Counted from the stretch's first letter, positions 33,952 through 42,021 are shown. The stretch: DNA of 64,000 nt from Clostridiales bacterium (GCA_017554745.1 JAFZHS010000030.1:62001-126000), one strand, 5' to 3'. A program made the numbers and translations. The notes: generated by a model not told the origin, from the sequence alone.

Positions 33952-34233
33952 ATGATAAAAAGCTTCGCTGACAAGGAAACTGAGCGGATATTTAACCAAT
34001 TATTCTCAAGGCAGTTGCCTCATGACATTCAGCGTGTTGCATTGAGGAAATTGATTATGATCAATAAAGCTGCTTGTTTGGAAGATTTGCGTGTTCCGCC
34101 TGGTAATCGACTTGAAGCTTTATCTGGTAACAGAGAAGGTCAGTACAGTATAAGGATTAATGATCAGTATAGGATATGTTTTAAAACAGATGGTAAGGAT
34201 TTCTTTTTGGTTGGAATAGTGGATTATCATTAA
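33952..34233 (+). CDS. higB: HigB-type toxin, RelE superfamily
   Basis: The 93-residue protein starts MIKSFADKETERIF and carries the HigB signatures LRVPPGNRLEALSGNREGQYSIRINDQYRICF and a final VDYH. Proteins of this family cut mRNA on the ribosome. ATG 33952 has no Shine-Dalgarno sequence and coincides with the transcription start predicted from the promoter, so the mRNA may be leaderless. The toxin gene comes before the antitoxin gene, as is normal for higBA. The pair is more AT-rich than its neighbours, suggesting acquisition. Confidence 0.92.
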   Translation: MIKSFADKETERIFNQLFSRQLPHDIQRVALRKLIMINKAACLEDLRVPPGNRLEALSGNREGQYSIRINDQYRICFKTDGKDFFLVGIVDYH

Positions 34234-34258
34234 GGCATGTTTAAGAAAGGAATAGAAG

Positions 34259-34561
34259 ATGGATTTGTATATTCAAACACCTAAGATGAGTGAGATCTTG
34301 TTAGAAGAATTTATGAGACCAAACGGAATCTCAGCTTATAGGCTTGCGCAGGAGATACATGTGCCGGTATCTCGTATACAAGATATACTTCATGACAGGC
34401 GTAAGATAACTGCTGACACTTCGCTTCGTTTAGCTAAATTCTTCGGGGTCAGCGAAAAATACTTTTTGGATATTCAGAATGATCTTGACTTAAGGGAATT
34501 AAAGCTTAGCAAGGTCGAAGATATAGAATCGATCAAGCCTTTTAGCGCTGATGTCGGCTGA
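34259..34561 (+). CDS. higA: HigA-type antitoxin, XRE helix-turn-helix
   Basis: This 100-residue protein has a helix-turn-helix (LAQEIHVPVSRIQDILHDRRKITADTSLRLAKFFG) in the position usual for HigA and VapI-like antitoxins. It should bind and neutralise HigB and repress the operon through the inverted repeat at 33906-33945. AAAGGAA precedes ATG 34259, so unlike higB it is read with an ordinary ribosome binding site. The gap from higB is 25 bases. Confidence 0.93.
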   Translation: MDLYIQTPKMSEILLEEFMRPNGISAYRLAQEIHVPVSRIQDILHDRRKITADTSLRLAKFFGVSEKYFLDIQNDLDLRELKLSKVEDIESIKPFSADVG

Positions 34562-34579
34562 TTTAGAATATCTTGCAAT

Positions 34580-34612
34580 TTGACCTTGCATATTTTTATT
34601 CGTTGTTATAAG
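34580..34612 (+). promoter_or_regulatory. Probable promoter of the tRNA-Pro genes
   Basis: An extended -10, TGtTATAAG at 34604-34612, lies about 30 bases before the first tRNA. TTGCAT at 34586-34591 is the better-spaced -35 (15 bases); TTGACC at 34580-34585 is closer to consensus but 21 bases away. Confidence 0.45.
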
Positions 34613-34642
34613 ATTTATAGGCTTGTTAGAGGAATACTCCAT

Positions 34643-34718
34643 CGGGGTGTGGCTCAGGTGGTAGAGTGCCTGCTTCGGGAGCAGGAGGCCGTGGGTTCAA
34701 GTCCCGCCACTCCGACCA
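34643..34718 (+). tRNA. tRNA-Pro (anticodon CGG)
   Basis: The cloverleaf is complete. The acceptor stem CGGGGTG pairs with CACTCCG, A73 and an encoded CCA follow, the anticodon stem CCTGC/GCAGG frames the loop TTCGGGA, and the T-arm holds TTCAAGT. The anticodon CGG reads CCG. C1:G72, G35, G36 and G37 are the expected identity elements of bacterial tRNA-Pro. Confidence 0.95.
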
Positions 34719-34746
34719 AATATTTTCCTTAACAGAGCGTGTTCAT

Positions 34747-34823
34747 CGGGGTGTAGCTCAGGTGGCTAGAGTGCTTGCTTAGGGAGCAAGAGGTCGTGGG
34801 TTCAAGTCCCGTCACTCCGACCA
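34747..34823 (+). tRNA. tRNA-Pro (anticodon AGG)
   Basis: This tRNA has the same acceptor stem as its neighbour and an encoded CCA. The anticodon stem CTTGC/GCAAG frames the loop TTAGGGA, giving anticodon AGG with G37. The D-loop is one base longer. T-stem pairing includes two G:U pairs. It looks like a diverged duplicate of the tRNA 28 bases upstream. AGG is rare among bacterial proline tRNAs, because A34 normally needs conversion to inosine. Confidence 0.9.
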
Positions 34824-34833
34824 AAGAAAAAGA

Positions 34834-34862
34834 CCTTCGTAACAATTACGAAGGCCTTTTTT
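34834..34862 (+). terminator. Intrinsic terminator of the tRNA-Pro unit
   Basis: CCTTCGTAA at 34834-34842 pairs perfectly with TTACGAAGG at 34846-34854 around a three-base loop, followed by CCTTTTTT. It ends the tRNA transcript before the thyA promoter. Confidence 0.92.
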
Positions 34863-34886
34863 GTTCAATGTGATTTCTGTACATAA

Positions 34887-34895
34887 TGTTATAAT
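34887..34895 (+). promoter_or_regulatory. thyA promoter (extended -10)
   Basis: TGtTATAAT at 34887-34895 is a perfect extended -10 element about 30 bases before the thyA start codon. No convincing -35 box is seen. Confidence 0.5.
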
Positions 34896-34926
34896 CGAAA
34901 ATATCAATTCAAAGGCGGTGGATTCC

Positions 34927-35760
34927 ATGAGTCGAGCAGATGATATTTTCGATGAGAACATTAGAACGATACTTAATTCAGGCTATTCAACGATCAACGA
35001 CAAGGTAAGGCCGCATTGGGCTGATGACGGAGCTCCGGCTTATACTTATAAGGCTTTTTGCATCGTTAACCGCTACAATCTGGCTGAGGAATTCCCGATG
35101 TTTACACAGCGCTGGATCAATTTCAAGGCTGCTGTCGATGAGCTTTTGTGGATCTGGCAGAAGAAATCCAATAATGTAAACGACCTTAATTCCCACATCT
35201 GGGATGCCTGGGCAGACGAGACCGGCTCTATCGGCAAGGCATACGGATACCAGCTCGGCGTTAAGCACAAGTATAAGGAAGGCGAGTTCGACCAGGTCGA
35301 CCGCGTGCTTTACGACCTTAAGAATAATCCTTCTTCAAGAAGGATCATGACGAATATCTATGTTCATCAGGATCTTTCAGAGATGCATCTTTATCCCTGC
35401 GCTTATTCGATGACATTCAACGTTACGGGCAATAAGCTCAACGCGATACTTAACCAGAGAAGTAACGACATGCTCGTCGCAAATGCCTGGAACGTCTGCC
35501 AGTACGCAGTTCTCGTTCATCTCATGGCAAGATGCTCAGGCCTTGAAGTAGGCGAGTTCGTACATGTCATCGCTGACGCGCACATCTATGACAGACACGT
35601 CGACATCGTAAAAGATCTCATCGAGATGCCCAAGTATCCGGCTCCGAAGCTCGTTCTTGATGAAGGCATCACTGATTTCTATCAGTTCACGACAGACAAT
35701 ATCAGACTTGAAGGCTATGAGGCAGGCCCTAAGATCAAGGGCATCCCGGTAGCAGTCTGA
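34927..35760 (+). CDS. thyA: Thymidylate synthase ThyA
   Basis: ThyA methylates dUMP to dTMP, turning methylene-tetrahydrofolate into dihydrofolate. From ATG 34927 (GGTGG five bases upstream) it is 277 residues; an in-frame start at 34861 would run into the tRNA terminator. Motifs include RRIMTNIYV, HLYPCAYS with the catalytic cysteine at 158, QRSNDMLVANAWNVCQY for the dUMP phosphate and Asn, and HVIADAHIYDRH near the C-terminus. The sequence is somewhat divergent from E. coli ThyA. With folA two genes downstream, the folate cycle for dTMP is in one operon. Confidence 0.95.
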   Translation: MSRADDIFDENIRTILNSGYSTINDKVRPHWADDGAPAYTYKAFCIVNRYNLAEEFPMFTQRWINFKAAVDELLWIWQKKSNNVNDLNSHIWDAWADETGSIGKAYGYQLGVKHKYKEGEFDQVDRVLYDLKNNPSSRRIMTNIYVHQDLSEMHLYPCAYSMTFNVTGNKLNAILNQRSNDMLVANAWNVCQYAVLVHLMARCSGLEVGEFVHVIADAHIYDRHVDIVKDLIEMPKYPAPKLVLDEGITDFYQFTTDNIRLEGYEAGPKIKGIPVAV

Positions 35761-35775
35761 CGGGCGGGATAATCA

Positions 35776-36489
35776 ATGAAGCTGATTTTTGTAAGGCACG
35801 GAGATCCTGACTATGAGAAGGATTCCTTGACGGAGAAGGGCTGGCGCGAAGCTGAGATCCTCGCAAAGCGCGTAGCAAAATGGGACATTAAGCAGATATA
35901 TTGCTCTCCCATGGGCAGAGCGAAGGATACCTGCTCATTATCGCTTAAGGCAACAGGCAAAGAAGCTGTCACGTGTGACTGGCTTCAGGAGTTCTATTAC
36001 AGGGTCTGGGATGAGAAAGAGCAGGCCTGGACGATCGCCTGGGACTTCTATCCCAGAGATTTCAACAACTGGGACGAGCTCCACGATAAAGATAAGTGGG
36101 ATCAGACGGAGATAATGAAGTCCGGAGATCTCGATAAGCACGCTCAGGATGTTTATAAAAACTTTGACGCACTGCTCGAAAAGCACGGCTACAAGCGTAA
36201 TGACAGAGGCTTTTACGACGTAATAGAGCACAACGATGACAATATCGTGTTCTTCTGCCACTTCGGTATCACGGCGTTGATAATCGGACATCTTATCGGA
36301 ATCGCAGCTCCGGCCATCTGGCAGGGTATGATGATGCAGCCGACGTCAATAACCGTAATGGGTTCGGAAGAAAGGATACCGGGAGAAGCAAGCTTCAGAG
36401 TACAGGTTTTCGGAGATGCCAGACATCTAATAGAAGCAGGCGAACCGATATCGCAGTCAGGATACTTTACACAACTATTTGAGGGGTAA
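35776..36489 (+). CDS. Histidine phosphatase family protein
   Basis: The 237-residue protein starts MKLIFVRHGDPDYE, the RHG catalytic motif of the phosphoglycerate mutase-like superfamily (His8 is the phospho-acceptor), with SPMGRAKDT and a second catalytic His in FFCHFGI. The middle region, rich in Trp and Asp, is specific to a subgroup. Substrate is unknown. It lies between thyA and folA, 15 and five bases from them, so a role in nucleotide or folate phosphate removal is possible, but that rests on position alone. Confidence 0.88.
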   Translation: MKLIFVRHGDPDYEKDSLTEKGWREAEILAKRVAKWDIKQIYCSPMGRAKDTCSLSLKATGKEAVTCDWLQEFYYRVWDEKEQAWTIAWDFYPRDFNNWDELHDKDKWDQTEIMKSGDLDKHAQDVYKNFDALLEKHGYKRNDRGFYDVIEHNDDNIVFFCHFGITALIIGHLIGIAAPAIWQGMMMQPTSITVMGSEERIPGEASFRVQVFGDARHLIEAGEPISQSGYFTQLFEG

Positions 36490-36494
36490 TAACT

Positions 36495-36986
36495 ATGATC
36501 GCAATCTCAGCAGTAGACAAGAATTGGGCAATCGGCAACCAGGGCAAGCTTCTTATTTCGCTGCCCGAAGACCAGAAGGGCGTGTTTAAGAAATACACGG
36601 CAGGCCACACTGTCGTATATGGCAGAAAGACTCTTGAGACTTTCCCCGGACAAAGGCTCCTGCCTAACAGAGTAAATGTCATAATGTCCAGAAGCTATGA
36701 GTATGAGAAGGAAGGTGCCATGATCCTTCATTCCGCTGCCGAGCTTGAGGATTTCCTCGATCTTACGGCCGATGAAGTATATCTTATCGGCGGTGCTTCG
36801 CTCTATAATTCACTGATCGGGCTTTGTGACAAGGCGATAATCACAAGCATCAAGGCCGAATTCGAAGCTGACTGCTGGTTCCCGAATCTTGATGAAGATC
36901 CCGATTGGGAGCTCGAAGAGGAAGATCCGCCCGTAATGAGCGAGAAGGGCGTGGAATTTACCGTAAAACACTACAAGAGAAAGTAA
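36495..36986 (+). CDS. folA: Dihydrofolate reductase
   Basis: FolA reduces dihydrofolate to tetrahydrofolate with NADPH. The 163-residue protein has AVDKNWAIGNQGKLL, the substrate-binding acid in LPEDQKGVF (Asp26 equivalent), TVVYGRKTLETFPG, NVIMSRS and EVYLIGGASLYNS. The Trp that follows the Met20 loop in E. coli is not conserved, as in several clostridial enzymes. It closes the thyA operon and is followed by a terminator hairpin at 37016. Confidence 0.95.
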   Translation: MIAISAVDKNWAIGNQGKLLISLPEDQKGVFKKYTAGHTVVYGRKTLETFPGQRLLPNRVNVIMSRSYEYEKEGAMILHSAAELEDFLDLTADEVYLIGGASLYNSLIGLCDKAIITSIKAEFEADCWFPNLDEDPDWELEEEDPPVMSEKGVEFTVKHYKRK

Positions 36987-37015
36987 TTTCGCCTTATATA
37001 TAATAAATATAGATT

Positions 37016-37045
37016 TAGCCCTTGCACTTGCAGGGGCTATTTGTT
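37016..37045 (+). terminator. Terminator of the thyA-folA operon
   Basis: TAGCCCTTGCA at 37016-37026 pairs with TGCAGGGGCTA at 37029-37039 (one G:U pair), followed by TTTGTT. The drawn loop is only two bases, so the top pairs probably open. The stem overlaps the -35 box of the rpsB promoter. Confidence 0.7.
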
Positions 37046-37050
37046 AGAAT
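37022..37050 (+). promoter_or_regulatory. rpsB promoter
   Basis: TTGCAC at 37022-37027 and TAGAAT at 37045-37050 are 17 bases apart, with TG at 37042-37043 forming an extended -10. Transcription would start near 37057 and give an 89-base leader. Confidence 0.65.
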
Positions 37051-37068
37051 GTTCGCGCATAAAAATCA

Positions 37069-37121
37069 CGTATACACTCCGACTGTGGCCAATTTGAGCT
37101 GAATATTACTTGGTGTATACG
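37069..37121 (+). promoter_or_regulatory. Inverted repeat in the rpsB leader, candidate autoregulatory element
   Basis: CGTATACAC at 37069-37077 is the exact reverse complement of GTGTATACG at 37113-37121. In the transcript this closes a 35-base loop and ends about 10 bases before AGGAGG. Ribosomal protein leaders often bind their own product, and S2 is known to repress rpsB-tsf in E. coli. Whether this element does the same is inference. Confidence 0.5.
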
Positions 37122-37145
37122 GAAGAAAACAGGAGGATTTATTTT

Positions 37146-37955
37146 ATGCCAGTTATTTTAATGAAGCAGCTTCTTGAAGCAGGCGTACACTTCGGTCACC
37201 AGACACGTCGTTGGAACCCTAAGATGTCCGAGTACATCTTCACGGAGCGTAACTCAATCCACATCATCGATTTGCAGAAGACAGTCAAGAAGGTCGACGA
37301 GGCCTATGACGCTATGCGTGAGCTCGCTGAGAAGGGCGATATCCTTTTCGTAGGTACAAAGAAGCAGGCTCAGGATTCCATCAAGGAAGAAGCTCAGCGT
37401 TGCGGACAGTTCTATGTTAACTATCGTTGGCTCGGTGGTACACTCACAAACTTCGTAACAATCAAGAAGAGAGTTGCAAGACTCGAAGAACTCCGCAGAA
37501 TGGAAGCTGACGGTTCTTTCGAACTCAGAACAAAGAAGGAAGTTGCTAAGCTTAAGCTCGAGATGACAAAGCTCGATCAGAACCTCGGCGGTATCGTTGG
37601 TATGGTTAAGCTCCCTGCAGCTCTTTTCATCGTTGACACAAAGAAGGAGCACAACGCAGTAGCAGAAGCTAAGAGACTTGGTATCCCGATCGTTGCTATC
37701 GTAGATACAAACTGCGATCCTGATGAAGTTGACTATGTAATCCCCGGTAACGACGACGCTATCCGCGCAGTTAAGCTCATCACAGCTAAGATGGCTGATG
37801 CAGTTATCGAAGCTCACCAGGGCGAGGATGCTACATCTGAGGGTATGGATATCGATTCAGTTCAGGCTCAGGCTGAGACAGCTGACGTTGCTGAAGAGCA
37901 GGCAGCTCCTGCAGCAGAAGACAAGTCTATCGAAGAGATCGCTTCTGAGTCTTAA
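37146..37955 (+). CDS. rpsB: 30S ribosomal protein S2
   Basis: The 269-residue protein starts [27 protein letters not shown], the S2 signature, from ATG 37146 after AGGAGG. Also present are [19 protein letters not shown] and [18 protein letters not shown]. The last 35 residues are an acidic, Ala/Glu/Asp-rich tail beyond the S2 core. Codon use is strongly biased. An in-frame start at 37110 lies within the leader repeat and is rejected. It is transcribed with tsf. Confidence 0.98.
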   Translation: MPVILMKQLLEAGVHFGHQTRRWNPKMSEYIFTERNSIHIIDLQKTVKKVDEAYDAMRELAEKGDILFVGTKKQAQDSIKEEAQRCGQFYVNYRWLGGTLTNFVTIKKRVARLEELRRMEADGSFELRTKKEVAKLKLEMTKLDQNLGGIVGMVKLPAALFIVDTKKEHNAVAEAKRLGIPIVAIVDTNCDPDEVDYVIPGNDDAIRAVKLITAKMADAVIEAHQGEDATSEGMDIDSVQAQAETADVAEEQAAPAAEDKSIEEIASES

Positions 37956-37991
37956 TTCAAATCTTAACTAAAATCGCAAAGGAGAATATAT

Positions 37992-38930
37992 ATGGCAGTT
38001 ACAGCACAACAGGTTAAAGAACTCCGTGAGCTCACAGATTGCGGCATCATGGACTGCAAGAAGGCACTTATCGAGTGCGAAGGTGATATCGAGAAGGCTA
38101 AGGCTTGGCTCCGCGAAAAGGGTATGGCTAAGGCTGAGAAGAAGTCCGCAAGAATCGCTGCAGAGGGTGCAGTTGTTTCCAAGATCGCAGAAGACAAGAA
38201 GTCCGGCGTTCTCGTAGAGATCAACATCGAGACAGACTTCGCTGCTAACACAGATAAGTTCAAGGCTTTCACTGACGCTGTTGCTACACACATCCTTACA
38301 AAGAAGCCTGCAAACATTGAAGAGCTCATGGCTCAGCCTCTCTACAACGACGAGTCCAAGACAGTTGAGATCTTCCAGAAGGAAGCTATCGCTGATATCG
38401 GTGAGAATACTTCTATCAGAAGATTCGTTATCTATGAGGTAGAGGGCAACGGTGCTGTTGCTTCTTACATCCACATGGGTGGTAAGGTAGGCGTTTTCGT
38501 TGAGGTTACAACAGACGACGATTCCGTTATCAATAAGCCTGAGTTCGCTGATTTCGCTAAGAACATCGGCATGCAGGTTGCTTCCATGAGACCTAACTGG
38601 GTTACAGAGGAAGAAGTACCCCAGGCAGAGCTCGACAAGGAAACAGAGATCATCAAGAACAAGGCTCTCGAAGAGGGTAAGCCTGAGAAGATCGTTATGG
38701 AGAGAATCGTTCCCGGCCAGATCAAGAACTTCTACAAGCTCAACTGCCTCGTTGACCAGGAGTTCTTCAGAGATGACGATCTTACAATCAAGCAGTACAT
38801 CGACCAGTCCATCAAGGCTATCGGCGCTAATGTTTCCGTTGTACGTTTCACACGTTTCGGTCTCGGCGAAGGTATCGAGAAGAAGGTTGACGACTTCGCA
38901 GAAGAAGTCAGAAAGCAGGCTGGTCTCTGA
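37992..38930 (+). CDS. tsf: Translation elongation factor Ts
   Basis: EF-Ts exchanges GDP for GTP on EF-Tu. The 312-residue protein has the N-terminal UBA-like motif LRELTDCGIMDCKKALIE and the core motif VEINIETDFAANTDKF. AAAGGAG precedes ATG 37992. It is the second gene of the rpsB operon and is followed by a strong terminator at 38961. Confidence 0.98.
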   Translation: MAVTAQQVKELRELTDCGIMDCKKALIECEGDIEKAKAWLREKGMAKAEKKSARIAAEGAVVSKIAEDKKSGVLVEINIETDFAANTDKFKAFTDAVATHILTKKPANIEELMAQPLYNDESKTVEIFQKEAIADIGENTSIRRFVIYEVEGNGAVASYIHMGGKVGVFVEVTTDDDSVINKPEFADFAKNIGMQVASMRPNWVTEEEVPQAELDKETEIIKNKALEEGKPEKIVMERIVPGQIKNFYKLNCLVDQEFFRDDDLTIKQYIDQSIKAIGANVSVVRFTRFGLGEGIEKKVDDFAEEVRKQAGL

Positions 38931-38960
38931 TAGACCGTCTGATCTTGAATCAGTTAATGA

Positions 38961-38988
38961 CCCCGCGCATAAATGTGCGGGGTTTTTT
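38961..38988 (+). terminator. Terminator of rpsB-tsf
   Basis: CCCCGCGCA at 38961-38969 pairs with TGTGCGGGG at 38974-38982 (one G:U pair) around a four-base loop, followed by six Ts. Confidence 0.95.
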
Positions 38989-39007
38989 ATATTTATTAAT
39001 ATATAGG

Positions 39008-39036
39008 TTCACCTTAAGACAAATTATTGATAAAAT
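39008..39036 (+). promoter_or_regulatory. pyrH operon promoter
   Basis: TTCACC at 39008-39013 and TAAAAT at 39031-39036 are 17 bases apart, with TG at 39028-39029 giving an extended -10. A short inverted repeat, AAAATCT/AGATTTT, overlaps the -10 box and the expected start site. Confidence 0.55.
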
Positions 39037-39070
39037 CTATAGAAAGATTTTTTGAGCGGAGGAAAAATTA

Positions 39071-39778
39071 ATGGGCGAGAATAAGTATAACCGCATTCTC
39101 TTGAAAATATCCGGCGAGGCACTGGCCGGCGATGCGAAGGTAGGCATCAATGATAATGTCCTTAAGGAGATCTCCGCTAACATAAAAGCAGTTGCAGATC
39201 TCGGAGTCCAGGTCGCTATCGTTGTAGGCGGCGGCAACTTCTGGCGCGGAAGATCATCAGAGAAGATGGACAGAGTTACTGCAGACCACATGGGCATGCT
39301 TGCGACACTTATGAATTCACTTGCTCTTTCCGATGCTTTGGAGCAGCAGGGAGCAGTCACCAGAGTTTTATCAGCCGTTGAAGTAAGACAGATGGCTGAG
39401 CCTTATATCAGAAAGAGAGCCGTAAGGCACCTCGAAAAGGGAAGGATCGTTATCTTCGCTTGCGGAACAGGCAATCCTTACTTCTCGACAGATACAGGCG
39501 CTGCATTAAGAGCTACTGAGATCGGCGCAGATGTCTTCCTTAAGGCTACTATGGTAGACGGCGTTTATGACAAGGATCCTAATGTATATCCCGATGCAAA
39601 GAAGTATGACACCGTATCTCATGACGAGGTATTGAGACTTAACCTCAAGGTCATGGATGCTACAGCAGCTGCTCTTTGCCGTGATAACCACACCAAGATC
39701 CTGGTATTCTCCATGAAAGATCCCGAGAACATCGTAAGGATCGCAAAGGGCGAAGAGCTCGGAACAATCGTTGAATAA
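39071..39778 (+). CDS. pyrH: Uridylate kinase
   Basis: PyrH makes UDP from UMP. The 235-residue protein has [12 protein letters not shown] at the start, [11 protein letters not shown], the [15 protein letters not shown] motif and a [16 protein letters not shown] stretch, all typical of bacterial UMP kinases. GGAGG precedes ATG 39071. It opens the pyrH-frr-uppS-cdsA-dxr-rseP-ispG-polC-priA run. Confidence 0.98.
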   Translation: MGENKYNRILLKISGEALAGDAKVGINDNVLKEISANIKAVADLGVQVAIVVGGGNFWRGRSSEKMDRVTADHMGMLATLMNSLALSDALEQQGAVTRVLSAVEVRQMAEPYIRKRAVRHLEKGRIVIFACGTGNPYFSTDTGAALRATEIGADVFLKATMVDGVYDKDPNVYPDAKKYDTVSHDEVLRLNLKVMDATAAALCRDNHTKILVFSMKDPENIVRIAKGEELGTIVE

Positions 39779-39806
39779 TTAAAATACACATACAGGAGGC
39801 AGAATT

Positions 39807-40379
39807 ATGGCTATGATCGAGATCACAAAGAAAGATTACGATGATATCGAAGCAAAAATGCAAAAGTGCATCGATAACCTTCAGGAGAACCTCAACACGA
39901 TCCGTGCCGGACGTGCCAATCCGCACGTTTTGGACAAGATCCAGGTTGAGTATTACGGTGCTATGTCTCCGCTTAATGCCGTAGCCAATATTCAGGTTCC
40001 TGAGGCAAGAATGATCACATTATCACCCTGGGATCCGAAGATGCTCAGAGAGATCGAGCATGCCATCCAGGCTTCCGATCTCGGCATTAATCCTACCAAC
40101 GACGGTAAGATGATCAGACTTGTTTTCCCTATGCTCACAGAGGAAAGACGTAAGGATCTCGTTAAGCAGGTTAAGGTTTACGGTGATGAGACAAAGGTAG
40201 TTATCCGTAACAACCGCCGTGACGCTATCGATAAGATGCGTGCTGCAAACAAGAAGAAGGAACTTACGGATGACCTCCTCAAGGAATTCGAAGAGAAGGT
40301 CCAGAAGATCACAGATAAGTTTACTGCTGAGGTAGACAAGGTCTGCGAGACAAAGAATAAGGAATTGATGGAAATCTGA
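39807..40379 (+). CDS. frr: Ribosome recycling factor
   Basis: RRF splits the ribosome after termination together with EF-G. The 190-residue protein has the family motifs TIRAGRANPHVLDKIQVEYYG, PEARMITLSPWDPK and VRIxKVYGDE-like VKQVKVYGDETKVVIRN, with the final helix rich in Lys and Glu. AGGAGG at 39794-39799 is seven bases before ATG 39807; ATG 39813 is also possible. Confidence 0.98.
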   Translation: MAMIEITKKDYDDIEAKMQKCIDNLQENLNTIRAGRANPHVLDKIQVEYYGAMSPLNAVANIQVPEARMITLSPWDPKMLREIEHAIQASDLGINPTNDGKMIRLVFPMLTEERRKDLVKQVKVYGDETKVVIRNNRRDAIDKMRAANKKKELTDDLLKEFEEKVQKITDKFTAEVDKVCETKNKELMEI

Positions 40380-40385
40380 TCCTAA

Positions 40386-41153
40386 ATGGCGCTTCTCGGT
40401 AAAAAACAGGAATTCACATACGATACGGGTGACCTTAAGGTCCCCGTATCTTTGGGTGTGATAATGGACGGCAACGGAAGATGGGCTACAAAAAGACATC
40501 TTCCCAGAAGTGCCGGCCACAGGGCAGGAGCAGAGAATCTCAAAGAGCTTTGCCGCAACTGCGGAAGATACGGCGTAAAGTATCTGACAGTTTACGCTTT
40601 CTCTACTGAGAACTGGTCCAGACCCCAGGATGAAGTCGAAAAGCTCATGAAGCTCTTTGTAGAGTTCGTTGACCGTTACGATCCCGAACTTAAGGAAGAG
40701 GGCGTCAGAATGAGATTTACCGGCGATATCGCTGCGCTTCCCGAGAAAGTCAAAGAAACCATTAAGATCGAAGAAGAAAGATCTAAAGACCGCCAGAAGA
40801 TGCAGCTTATCATTGCATTTAATTACGGCGGAAGAAGAGAGATCGTCAATAGCTGCCAGAAGATCGCCGAGCAGATCAAGGCAGGTACATTAGAGCCTTC
40901 TGACATTACGGAACAGATGATCTCCGATAACCTTTATCTTCCCGATGTTCCTGATCCGGAGCTTATCATCAGGCCCAGCGGCGAGCTCAGGATATCCAAT
41001 TTCCTTTTGTGGGAATGCGCATATTCTGAATTTTGGATCTCGGATGTTTTGTGGCCCGACTTCGGTTATGAAGATCTTACACAGGCATTCAGGGATTATG
41101 CATTAAGAGACAGACGCTTCGGCGGCCTGTCGAAGAAAGACAGTAAGAAGTAA
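40386..41153 (+). CDS. uppS: Isoprenyl transferase (undecaprenyl diphosphate synthase)
   Basis: UppS builds the C55 lipid carrier used in peptidoglycan synthesis from isoprenoid units. The 255-residue protein has LGVIMDGNGRWAT with the catalytic Asp, RSAGHRAGAENL, LTVYAFSTENWSRP, IAFNYGGRREI and PDPELIIRPSGELRISNFLLWE. It lies six bases after frr. With dxr and ispG downstream, substrate supply and use are encoded together. Confidence 0.97.
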   Translation: MALLGKKQEFTYDTGDLKVPVSLGVIMDGNGRWATKRHLPRSAGHRAGAENLKELCRNCGRYGVKYLTVYAFSTENWSRPQDEVEKLMKLFVEFVDRYDPELKEEGVRMRFTGDIAALPEKVKETIKIEEERSKDRQKMQLIIAFNYGGRREIVNSCQKIAEQIKAGTLEPSDITEQMISDNLYLPDVPDPELIIRPSGELRISNFLLWECAYSEFWISDVLWPDFGYEDLTQAFRDYALRDRRFGGLSKKDSKK

Positions 41154-41154
41154 G

Positions 41155-42021
41155 TTGAAACAGAGAGTCATTACAGGAATCATCTTTTTGATAGTTGTGC
41201 TGTCACTTTTCGTGCCGGCACTGTTCTTTCCGTATACTGCCGTAGTAATGGCTTATATTATCGGTGCCGTTGCAAGTGTTGAATTATATAAAGCACTTAA
41301 GATCGGCGGCTACAGACCTTCCAGGCTGCTCTTGAGCATCGGTATGGCCCTTGCCACCTTGATCATATGCTGCGGATTGTTTTTCAGCCTTAAGGTCGAG
41401 AACACCATGGCGCTTTACCTGATCATAGTGTGCATGTATGCGGTATCCTGCGGTATATGTCTGCCTCTTGTAAGACCCAAGGATGAAAAAGCTCTGTTAA
41501 ACGGTATCTTCACGGGCGGAATGATCTTTTATATCTCATTCCCTTTGTTCTGCCTGATCAGTGCGATAATCTTTATCCCTAACGGATGGTTTTACATGGT
41601 TATCGGACTTTTCGCTCCTTGGGGTACTGATACATTTGCTTACTTTACGGGTGTCGCTCTCGGAAAGCATAAGATCGTACCGCACATCTCGCCCAAGAAG
41701 ACATGGGAAGGATGCATCGGCGGTACTGTTTTCTGCGCTATATCCGTTACGGTATATTGCTGCCTCGTTATCTACAGGGTCGATAACATTCAGATGGGGC
41801 TTGTTCCTTACGGAATAATAACGTTCTTCTTAGGTATACTTATCGCCATCATGTCCCAGCTGGGAGACTGGTTCTGCTCCGTGATCAAGAGAAGAACCGG
41901 CATAAAAGATTTCAGCAATATCTTCCCGGGACACGGCGGAATGCTCGACAGATTTGACAGCACCTTCTTTACGCTTCCTACAGCAATGCTCATGGCAATA
42001 ATCGCCTACAATCTGTTCTGA
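41155..42021 (+). CDS. cdsA: Phosphatidate cytidylyltransferase
   Basis: CdsA makes CDP-diacylglycerol for membrane phospholipids. The 288-residue protein has about seven or eight hydrophobic segments and the C-terminal signature spread over SPKKTWEGCIGGTVF and SQLGDWFCSVIKRRTGIKDF...PGHGGMLDRFDS. The start is TTG 41155, one base after the uppS stop codon, without a clear ribosome binding site, so translation is probably coupled to uppS. Confidence 0.95.
   Translation: MKQRVITGIIFLIVVLSLFVPALFFPYTAVVMAYIIGAVASVELYKALKIGGYRPSRLLLSIGMALATLIICCGLFFSLKVENTMALYLIIVCMYAVSCGICLPLVRPKDEKALLNGIFTGGMIFYISFPLFCLISAIIFIPNGWFYMVIGLFAPWGTDTFAYFTGVALGKHKIVPHISPKKTWEGCIGGTVFCAISVTVYCCLVIYRVDNIQMGLVPYGIITFFLGILIAIMSQLGDWFCSVIKRRTGIKDFSNIFPGHGGMLDRFDSTFFTLPTAMLMAIIAYNLF

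Noticed and set aside
33900..34830. Integrative element at the tRNA-Pro genes
   Set aside because: A toxin-antitoxin pair next to tRNA genes suggested an insertion site, but there is no integrase, and no direct repeat of a tRNA end was seen.
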